Position numbers and translations under genes: made by a program | Notes under the pieces: model-generated | Databases searched by the model: none | What the model was told of the DNA's origin: nothing | The model's input: only the letters and a program-made list of their open reading frames with translations | NCBI GenBank assembly: GCA_047495785.1 | Contig: JBLDXI010000010.1 | Span: 2,108,001-2,172,000, forward strand | Source: Lepidodermella squamata | Lineage: Eukaryota > Gastrotricha | Reading direction: 5' to 3' | Length of the DNA: 64,000 nucleotides | Shown: positions 55,698 to 64,000 of the stretch, in pieces | Layout of the letters: each line of letters begins with the position of its first letter | Numbering within the stretch: position 1 is the first letter of the stretch

Positions 55698-55720
55698 GGG
55701 TGCCAGCGATGCCAGTGATT
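55698..55720 (+). promoter_or_regulatory. Conserved upstream motif of type A genes (TGCCAG tandem)
   Basis: GGGTGCCAGCGATGCCAGTG, followed by ATTATAATTATCTGGCTCGC, lies about 330 bp upstream of the ATG at 56038. CATGGCGCAGCG at about 55796-55807 is a second block, shared with the promoters at 10.66 and 25.28 kb. Confidence 0.55.
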
Positions 55721-56037
55721 ATAATTATCTGGCTCGCGATTACCTCACGGCTTGAACGTTATTATTGATGGATTGTGTGAAATTTATATTTCACGCATGG
55801 CGCAGCGTCGGTTTTTTATCTTCTCATGCCTACATTTTTAATTCATTTTGGTCATTAGTTTCAACCAAAATTTAATGATTGCTTGCTTACAAAAACCAGG
55901 ATCCCCTTGTCTGCAAATTATGTTACTAAGCTAAAATATGTTAGCATTTGTTTTACTAGCAAAATTTGTACAATTTTAGCAAAGTATATTCATATCTTTA
56001 TAGTTTGAATTTGATTATTAACTCCCAGTTCATTATC

Positions 56038-57030
56038 ATGGGTGGTATTTTCGGAAAACGGCGTGCTGTCATTGAGTATCGACCCCCGCCGAACATTTCG
56101 GTATCCTGCCAATAATTTCTTTCAAACTAATGTGACTGTTGTTGCCAGATAATGCTTGAAACACTCCAATCCCAAATAGTGAAATTGCAAAACAGCATCG
56201 CGCATGAAAACGACAAAGCTGTGAAGCAAAAGCTGCTCGAAGACAAGCAACGCATCGAAGATGAGAAAGAGGCGAGGCGCAAGCGAATGGAAGCGGAAAT
56301 CAAGCAGAAGGCGAAAGATTACGGCCTAAACCTGGACAAATTCAACTTCGCCATAATCGGGAACGCCGGCGTTGGCAAGTCGTCGCTTATCAATGCGCTG
56401 GTTCCGGGCGCGAAGGCTCACGTGAGCGTTGTCGAAGGAACAATGAAGCCAACGCCTTACCCTAATAACGCGTACAACGTCATGTTCTGGGACGTGCCCG
56501 GTTCGGCAACGAAAAAGCATCCGGTCGTGAATTACTACGCTGACAACTTTCTGTATCTGATGGACGCGTTGATCATTGTGACTGGCAATCGCCTGTCTGA
56601 ATTTGATGTTTCGTTTGCAAAGGAAGCGATCCGACATGGCCAGAGAGTTGTTTTCGTGAGGTCGAAGGCTGATGTGGATCTAGCCAGCGAATACTACGAC
56701 TCGGAGAATAAGTATTGGGAGGACTGCCCAGTCAATGATCGAAGACGTGTAGCTGACAGCATCAGAAATAAAATCAAGACTAATTACAGAGACCAATTCC
56801 TGGAATACAACGTCGCGAGAATGAAGGATAGCTCAGAGGTTCCGTTTCACTTCATCAGTTCGCGAACCGTCAGAGAAATTATCGATGGCGTTGAAGCCAG
56901 CCGATGCAAATGGCCGTTGTTGGATGAGAAGGAGTTTATAAAGGGGCTGTATGAGCAGCTCAAGAAAGACGGAGCTTTTCGAAATATTGATCAATTCATT
57001 CTTCCCAAGTTTCTTGCTTCAGATAATTAA
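56038..57030 (+). CDS. IRG-like GTPase, type A, intact
   Basis: Exon 1 (56038-56100) encodes MGGIFGKRRAVIEYRPPPNI and Ser. The 48-nt intron 56101-56148 (GTATCC..TGCCAG) joins in phase 0 to exon 2 (56149-57030), giving 314 aa. Coiled coil from MLETLQSQIVKLQNSIAHEN, P-loop GNAGVGKSS, WDVPGSATKKHPV, RSKADVDL, FHFISSRTVREIIDGVE, and a tail ending FLASDN. The Met-Gly-Gly-x-x-Gly-Lys start fits a loose myristoylation pattern with a basic patch (KRR), reminiscent of the lipidated N termini of some vertebrate IRG proteins. No break is seen. The promoter motifs at 55698 and 55796 precede it. Confidence 0.9.
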
Positions 57031-57128
57031 TTGTTTCCGAGATGAACCGTCACCAGTTACGACCACTTGATGCCGCAGTGTGAAATTCATTGAATAGTTG
57101 TTTGCCGACGATTTTTAGCTAGAATATC

Positions 57129-57134
57129 AATAAA
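57129..57134 (+). terminator. AATAAA polyadenylation signal of the type A gene at 56038
   Basis: AATAAA lies 99 bases after the stop and is followed by ATTACGAGCATTCCTTATTC. Confidence 0.65.
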
Positions 57135-58063
57135 TATTACGAGCATTCCTTATTCTGATTTACTAATTCGAACATTTTATATTATTTACGCGCGCAGTTG
57201 ATTGCAAGCTCTCATGACGAAGTTTTCATGCGTGCTTTATTATTTCAACCTCGGTTCTAAATAGGTTGTTTCAGGAGTCTAGATTGGTACCATCGGATTC
57301 GGCGTGATATTCTGCGTATGACTCGCATGAAACTTCAATATACAATCCGCCGTTTTCATGCATTGATTTTTCGAATGCGCAACAAATTTCGTAAATAATT
57401 TGTCAAAGAACTGACTTTGTACACAAACTCGAAAGTTACTAATTTTTACAGCTTCAGTACATGGGTACAACGTCAGTAGAATCTCAGTCTACGTCAGCAA
57501 CGAGTACAAGAATGAGGCTCAGTAGCGATCCATGCGGAACTCTGTCAGATATTGGCGAGTTGACTTGCCCAAAAGCATAAATGGTCGAAATTCCTTGTCG
57601 AAATCCAGAAGATTGGTGAAAAATTAGGTGATTTTTCAATTATTACCTATTTATTTCGGCAGATATCTTTCATACCCAACTGTTGGTTCCGGATAGCTCT
57701 TCAAATGACAAACACGTTGATTATTTTTTTCAAATTTTGAAAAATTTATAACGGGTAAAAAAAATGAAAAAGAAACATTCTGCAGCGCGGCAGAAGGAAC
57801 CTCTAAGCTCGTTTAATGTGTTTTGTCAATTTTACCGCCAACGACTTTTTAAACGACTTTTTATTTATTCAAAGAACTTTCAGCTATAAGCATGCCGGCA
57901 AGACGCTTTCCAATTTCCACAATCCTTACTTGTTGAAGAAACGCTTGCGTTAAGGCTAAGGCAGTAAGGTTCAAAGCACGGCTTAATAATATGCGTCAGA
58001 AATCGGAGGCTGCCTTTGGTGCCCCTTCGTCGTGTGTCGGTCGTGTTTTTTCATCAATTTTTG
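57135..58063. other. Intergenic, no gene recognised
   Basis: No supported frame, RNA gene or element end. Confidence 0.4.
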
Positions 58064-59412
58064 TATGGGTGCGTTTCTTTATTCTCAACAGATTTTGTTG
58101 AAAACAAGGCAAAAAACAGAGACCATTTCTTTATCCATTTATGTTAAAAACAATCAACTGTGCGTATTTCTTTATTCTGATTTTGTTAGTAGCAAAAGCA
58201 ATAATCAGAGGCATTTCTTTATTCGATTTTTTGCATTAACAAAATCTCGTTTATCAAATGAAGCACTCTGATTTTGTTATTATATTAAATCAATAAAGAA
58301 ATGGTTAGCTGTGTAACTGCTCTGGCGACCTGAGAAGTCAATAGAATCGGTAATATTTAGACAGGTATAATTTGGCCTTGGGCCAACTGAAATTTCAGTC
58401 GGTATTGAGAGTCATAATGTTGCGATCGATTAACTTTTCAAATTTTCAAATAGGAAATTAGCAGTTAATATTGCAAATCAGCGCTTTTATCATTTAGCCT
58501 GAGATAATAAGTGCCGACATTTCAGCCGGGTCAAATCAGCCCAATGTGAAGCGCTTAGCCAAATCAAGACAAAAATGTCATTTTTTCAGACTCGAAGGTG
58601 GAGAAAGCTCTCTCGCAATAAAAAGTTTCTCTTTTTGGCGACATTTTCACAGGTGACAAATAAGCAATCTAGCCTAACTTATTATAATATATCACTATGA
58701 TCCGAATCGTTACCGACGGCAACGCTCGTATTACTCGCATTTTTAGGCCTTTAAACTAGTTAATCTTTTGCAAAAAATTTCGTTCATTTGACGACGTTTC
58801 ATCTAGCGACAATAAGGCAAATTAGCCAAAATTTTATCAGAATTTGATCAATTTCATCCGAACTTGAATAAAACTGAGCTCGTAATTCGTCTGCCAATTA
58901 AGACTGATATGTCCCTTGCTGGACTGTCGCCAGCGCAAATGTCGCCCAATAGCAATTTCGCATTATTTTGCACCTGCAATATCCTCAAATTGGCACATAA
59001 TCAATTCATATTAAAAAAATTGTCTGCGGTTTTGTCGCCAGCTGACATGTCGCACACCCATATATTAATAGGTATGTTGGCTGGCCTAATGAATCATCAA
59101 TCATAACTTGGAAGAAATTAGCAGAAAATCAGTTATTTTCTCATTATGCCTTCGTTGGGCGGGTCGTTGATGCGTGCGACTTAGAAAAAATCGCTCCAAA
59201 AACGACTCGGCGAGTTGTTGATAATTTTGGGCAAAAAACATGTTTAATGAATGAAACGCTGGCTGATTATTATAGTAGCTCCAACAATAATCAGAATAAA
59301 GAAATAATTTCTGGTTGAACTAATAATTTCAACAGAAATAAAGAAATGGCCTGTTTATGGCTTGTTTTGTTTATAATTTCATCTCTGTTGGAGATAAAGA
59401 AACGCACCCTAT
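58064..59412. mobile_element. 1.34-kb non-autonomous TIR element
   Basis: GGGTGCGTTTCTTTAT (from 58067) is inverted at the right end (ATAAAGAAACGCACCC, to 59409), continuing into a CAACAG / CTGTTG pair. TAT flanks both sides (58064-58066 and 59410-59412). TTTCTTTATTC words recur near the left end (58140-58230) and inverted near the right end (59295-59395). No transposase is inside. Confidence 0.75.
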
Positions 59413-59830
59413 ACATTTTAAGGCGGTGAAATAAGCCCGTTCACATCAAAAGACGTGAGACCCAAAAAGATCACTGAAATGGTTTATCCATTTAGGGTGA
59501 CGTGCAAGCATTATTGAATTCAACTTGAACCTTGATCCCATCTAAATTTTGAAAGTGGCATTAAAATTTCGGCTTGTCAAAGAATTCGCCAACCCCCACT
59601 TTCTATACTTGTCAACGGCCGAATGTAAAACATATGCATATTAATGCTAATTTGATATTTACTCCGTGCATTATACTTATACGGATTCGTGGAAATGACA
59701 GTGGTCAGTGGTGTTAAATTCTTAGCCTTGATGCACACGTATGTTTATTGAGTGGTGATTGTGGAAAGTAGAAGGCGTCTTGCCGGCATGCTTAGCTGAA
59801 AGTTTTTTGAATAAAAACATAAAAACATAA

Positions 59831-60027
59831 ACAAAAATCTGAAAAACAAAAATAATATAACATAAAACTGCAAAATATGAACTGCCTATGATCATGCTCA
59901 GTCTATCACTGTTACGAGCCCTAAATAGCATGGGGGCAATATATGTTCACGTTGTATATGTTAACCATATGTGCCTATAGCGCCGGCCGGCGGAGGGCCT
60001 ATATAAATAAAACTACGACATGCTAAC
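59831..60027 (-). repeat. Dispersed repeat, inverted partner of 8471-8664
   Basis: The same 190-bp block as at 8471 in the opposite orientation, with GCCGGCCGGCG in the middle. Confidence 0.75.
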
Positions 60028-62635
60028 TAGCCGTACCGTGGGCCCTATTAGACATATTACTCAAGGCGGAGCGTTCACGGTTCCCGATAAAACTGCAATT
60101 TAAATAAAAAAATGTGACATGTGATTTTCTGGTACGTCGCTGAGTTCAGCGGACCAAATTTTAGCGGACCAGTGTTTCGGACTAGGTCGGAGGTGTGCCA
60201 TATGATTAGTCGATTCCCCATGAAAAGTGCCATCCAATGACCTACTATGCACACCTGAGCTATTTAGCCTCACTCATGCGGTTGCAAACATCCAAGTACT
60301 ACAACTTGATTTGGTCCGCTAAATTGGGTCCGCCGAGTTCAACAAAGCCGGGGTTTTTGGAGCTCAGCGGACCCTGGTTTAGCGGACCGCTCTGTTTAAA
60401 GCAGCCCCCTATTAAGATGGAATGCTAATTTGGGTCATAATTGGTCTCATTAGATGCGCCACACCTTGCCGCACTTGGCACTCAAGTGGCACACTTCGAT
60501 GGTATCCATGACTAGGATATAAGGGGTAATAAGTGTGGTCCGCCAAGAAATGGTCCGTTGAGCTCAACGACGTTTTTCTGGTGTGAAATGCGACTTTACA
60601 AAATCAACCTTAAAACTGTATGTATGATGAAAACGGCATTGTTGTTCATGAAACGTAACGCATTTATTCCAACGTTTCGGTTATAGGTACTCGATAACCA
60701 TCTTCAGGAATTAGTTGAGAAATTAAATCGAAATTTGAAGTTAAAATAATAATTAAGGTTGATGTAGAACATTTTCAAATTATGATACGAATAACTATTC
60801 ATCTTCTTCTTCCACTTCTCATGGAATATCGGCTCCGTAAATTACTTAGCTGCGATCGAGTCGTTTTGTTTGTTGAGATTGGGCTTTGAATGTAGAGCAT
60901 TTCGAGAATAAGGCAATCCCATTTAGTTTGTATGGGAAAATCAATTTATAATCAAATTATTTATTTTTAAATATATTGAATATTATAAATAATAAATATA
61001 CTGAATCACCTTCATCCGTTTGATTTTCTAACGGCAGTGCTAAATTACTTTGAAATGTATTGAATGCTCATGAATCAACCTTGGAATTAGCATGGAATTA
61101 GCATAGCGGAATTAGGCATTGAATATTTTATCAAGATATTCCTCTCGGCAAGACCAGTGTATGAAATATTCGCAGCGCAGGAGTTTCAGCCCCCGTTAAT
61201 TTTTTCAATTTTTTCCAGTTTAAAAAACACGACATTTTTTTGAAAATAGTATATGTTTCGTATAACTACTTGTTCATAATGTGCGAAATCTCGCTAAAAG
61301 AAACCAGATATTGCAGAAATTACCGAGGAATCATGATATGATCAATGATGTCTCCTAGTCACATGAATCGGTAAGATGTTTCGACGACAAGTAGTCCAAT
61401 CAAGGCATTTTACGATTTTCCAAAAAATACGGAAAATTTATTACCTTTCTTTTGCTTATGATCACTTTTTATTCGCATATTTTGCATAAAATGAGAAGTT
61501 GCTTGAGTTAAAATATGCTGAAACCATAGCAGGCGGCCGATAGTAAAAGGTTCAAATTTATTTTACGAGTAATTCCCAATGAAATAGCAGGCCAAAGTAA
61601 AAGAGCATTATTTTACGAGTAAATTTTTTTGTGAACGAAACGCAACATACGAACAAATACGAAATAGCCGTACTGTATTTATTATTTATCTATGGAATCC
61701 CCCAAAATAAAATGGGCATAAAGAATAACGAATAATAATAGCTATTTACGACTTGTGTTGTAACAATTTACGGCATTCAGCGTGTCCCATAAGTAACGCG
61801 AGAGAAGAAAATACACCAGAAAGACTTCGGAAAATCTTAGATGAGAGACCAAGTCACATCTCAAGGCCAGAAAATTTTTTGAAAAATTCTAAAAATCACG
61901 AAAATAGATATCAAGTATGGCACTTGTTAATGGAAGTCCGGAGAAATTTGTTCCATGCGGGTAAAATACCGTATTTTATCGAATAGTATCCAACCTCAAA
62001 TAATAGCCACATTCCATATAGTAATATCAATGGGTCTAGTATGATCAGCTCATATAGAAAGAATGGGGGAGGTGACTAGCGTGCCAGAAGAAAATTGAGA
62101 CGTAGAGGAGAGAAAGTGCGACAACGAGGAAGATAACTACATCGCATTGATGTTGTTTAAATGTTAATTATCAAAGCGGTTCCAGAGTGGTACCGATAAG
62201 TGGCGCCCATTAGCCGTTTGTCTCAAATAAATTGTTACATGCGTCCGTTGATGAAATTCTTGAAATAGGCTTCACCTAGTTTCAATTTTGACCCCGATGA
62301 TGAGAATATTAACACAGATGAATTATAAAAAAAAATTTAGATAGTAATTTTGGGAGCGTCGTTTCACTTTGAAACTTGGTAGATTGATGATAAATTACCT
62401 GCGTAGAGGAACCATAGTTAATACTCAATTTCCTAATTATAGTTCCGAAGTATGAAATCTGATTGGTTGATTCAAAAGGCACTCGACACGCGCTATGTTT
62501 GTGAGCCCAACGCTTATCAGCATAAGCTTTTCGCGCAGAAATTGAATGAATAAACATGAGAACTGAGAGTCCGATGAGATTGAAAATATTCATAAAAAAT
62601 ATTTGAAAGGTTCAAAATTGGGCCTGCGGTTAGGG
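60028..62635. other. Intergenic, no gene recognised
   Basis: The stretch holds no supported gene. AAACGCATT-type and CAACGTTTCGGTTATAGGTA words at 60655-60710 resemble dispersed-repeat tails. ATACCGTATTTTATCGAATA at 61968 resembles an end of the CCGTA-type MITEs, but no partner end was found. Confidence 0.35.
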
Positions 62636-63597
62636 GCGCTACTCGAAGAGATCGACCTTCTAGTATCAATTGATTCCGAAAATAAACCGTAAATGTTGAA
62701 TAGCAAGCCGGGCTTATAAATTTTGAACCCATAAAAATTCTGCTACTGTTAGCAAATTCGCTACTATTTCAGCATTTAAGGTATAATGGCTACGGTGTAA
62801 ACGGCTGGGACCAGGTTGAAATGAACTATCCACTGGAGCTGTACAAAATCGGAACAACCCAGGACGCTTGATTTTAGCGCTGGAACCTCTGGAACCAGCT
62901 TTAGTTGTGCCAGTAATTATAGATTATTTGCAAAATCGAACCTACGAATCGTATTTCCCATTCCTTATCGAGGTTTCAGGTTTCATCAAGCTTTGCACCA
63001 AGGGTTTCACCGGAGGAATGTGAATAAATTTACCAGAGAAATTCCGGAGAGGTCCGATGGTAATTATTTGTTAATTATCGGTAATTTACCCGGTTGGACC
63101 GAATATCTGCGGAATTATTGTTTATGAAACGTTCCAAGAGTGATCATACTGTTTATTTCCTGGAATCGAAATTTTCTCCTGCTGTGAGATGGAACATTGC
63201 ATACCAATACCGGGAAAAATCCTATTTTTCAGTGCCCGAAATGGGGAAGGAGCACCTGTTGGAGGATGAGGATATAAGAAAAAAAGAAATAAGAATTTCG
63301 GCAATTTCGGCAATTCAAAACTATTCTCTGCTCAGGGTTAAAAATGATTCCAACTTCGAAAATTAATAAATCGGATATTTTTAGCAAAATCTATTGTGAT
63401 GAGCCCAGCCAACCTGTAAAACAGTTCGCAACGCACAAGTTCGGATAGTCATGGAAATGTCAACTCGGGCCAGGTAAGAGTAAAAATGCTCTGATGATCG
63501 TTCATTTTTACTTCAAAGTGATCCAAGTGCGAAAGATAAGAAAACACTTTCAAGTTACTATAGACTTGAAACTGAAGCTAGAATAATGGAATTGGGA
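62636..63597. repeat. Type B 3'-flank block (duplicate of 9250-9437 and 22625-23568)
   Basis: The left part matches 9250-9370 and the right part matches 22640-23568, so this is the only copy in the window that joins both parts. The 45-bp block seen at the other two junctions is missing here. Confidence 0.75.
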
Positions 63598-63708
63598 AAG
63601 TCAACACGACTAAATCGCTGAATCTCAACACAAAAGGATTTGGAAGTTGAACAATTTTAAAGTGAGAGTTCGGACAGAATCGAATTGAGGGTGTCTTCAT
63701 TCCTTGAA

Positions 63709-64000
63709 TCACTCTTCAGTCTTTATGCCGGAGAGCGGCAGCTCGAACTCATCGATGGAGACCCCTCGATTCTGGCGAGCTCCCTCGACCAGAGACTGCA
63801 GGAATGCCTGTTCATCGATCATCGGATACCTCGGCACGGATCCAGCTTCGAAATCCAACATTTGTTGCAACACATGGCCACTGAGGTAGTAAAACTTGGC
63901 CGAGCCAAGTCCATTCTCACGGAGCAGGCGTTCGTGGTCAGTTTTAACTAGATGTGCGACATCATTCTTCAAACGCAGGCAAGTTGGTTCATCAAGTTCG
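63709..64000 (-). CDS. IRG-like GTPase, type B, C-terminal part at the window edge
   Basis: The frame runs from the window edge (ELDEPTCLRLKNDVAHLVK) through GSAKFYYLSGHVLQQMLDFE and VEGARQNRGVSIDEFEL to LSGIKTEE and a stop at 63709. It is closest to the pseudogene at 9460, differing at few residues and keeping the normal C terminus that copy has lost. The 5' two-thirds lies outside the window. No break is seen in the visible part. Confidence 0.8.
   Translation of the reverse strand, partial: ELDEPTCLRLKNDVAHLVKTDHERLLRENGLGSAKFYYLSGHVLQQMLDFEAGSVPRYPMIDEQAFLQSLVEGARQNRGVSIDEFELPLSGIKTEE

Noticed and set aside
1-64000. tRNA, rRNA and other structured RNA genes
   Set aside because: I looked for cloverleaf-like B-box contexts and conserved rRNA words by eye and found nothing convincing. 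A covariance-model scan would be needed to exclude them.

Overview
The window reads as nuclear DNA of an invertebrate animal. Genes are split by short introns (about 48-60 nt, GT-AG, acceptors mostly TTTTCAG or similar), 3' ends carry AATAAA, and the protein families (IRG-like GTPases, a GABA-B-type receptor, a Ser/Thr kinase, PIF/Harbinger, hAT-like, Mutator-like and LINE elements) are animal-like. Very short introns and pyrimidine-rich acceptors suggest a nematode or another compact-intron lineage, but I cannot name the species. There are no bacterial features.

The core of the window is an expanded, recombining cluster of immunity-related-GTPase-like (IRG-like) genes in two subfamilies. Type A has a tiny first exon that starts Met-Gly (myristoylation-like), a 48-nt phase-0 intron where both exons are visible, a coiled coil, a GxxGVGKS P-loop, WDVPG and RSKAD. 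Type B has a 31-42-codon hydrophobic first exon ending near SESxAPVQVV, a 55-56-nt intron (51 nt in one copy), GGSGNGKST, WDHPG and RSKSD. Copies: A 3' end at 1-202; A/B chimera 998-1892; B pseudogene 9460-10290; A 10944-11921; B fragment 22284-22592; B pseudogene 23531-24365; A 25523-26494; B 32454-33466; A pseudogene 46620-47607; kinase-linked A 50553-51422; B 52981-53989; A 56038-57030; B fragment 63709-64000. B and A copies often lie back to back and share a divergent promoter region.

The most striking locus is 49176-51422: six exons of a complete protein kinase domain run in frame, through a phase-0 splice, into a type A GTPase body that lacks its own Met-Gly exon. A degenerate relic of that exon lies in the joining intron. 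This predicts a kinase-IRG fusion of about 603 aa.

Around the cluster are mobile elements that can be delimited by comparing paralogous flanks with empty sites. They are a 5.1-kb TIR element with its own multi-exon transposase-like gene (12180-17270), a hAT-like element with an 8-bp TSD that carries a PIF/Harbinger transposon (17602-21668), a TA-target element carrying a second Harbinger (26762-31463), a 1.9-kb element with 3-bp TSD (33991-35884), a 574-bp hAT MITE (38809-39382), two TA-TSD MITEs (39887-40317, 41493-41928), a Mutator-like element (42199-44301), a decayed LINE (44463-46187) and a 1.34-kb element (58067-59409). The region 10.9-24 kb and the region 25.5-33.5 kb are diverged copies of one segment with different transposon loads.

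Outside the cluster, 5143-8222 holds a broken GABA-B-like receptor. The remaining stretches (2.9-5.1, 35.9-38.4, 57.1-58.0 and 60-62.6 kb) show no convincing genes.
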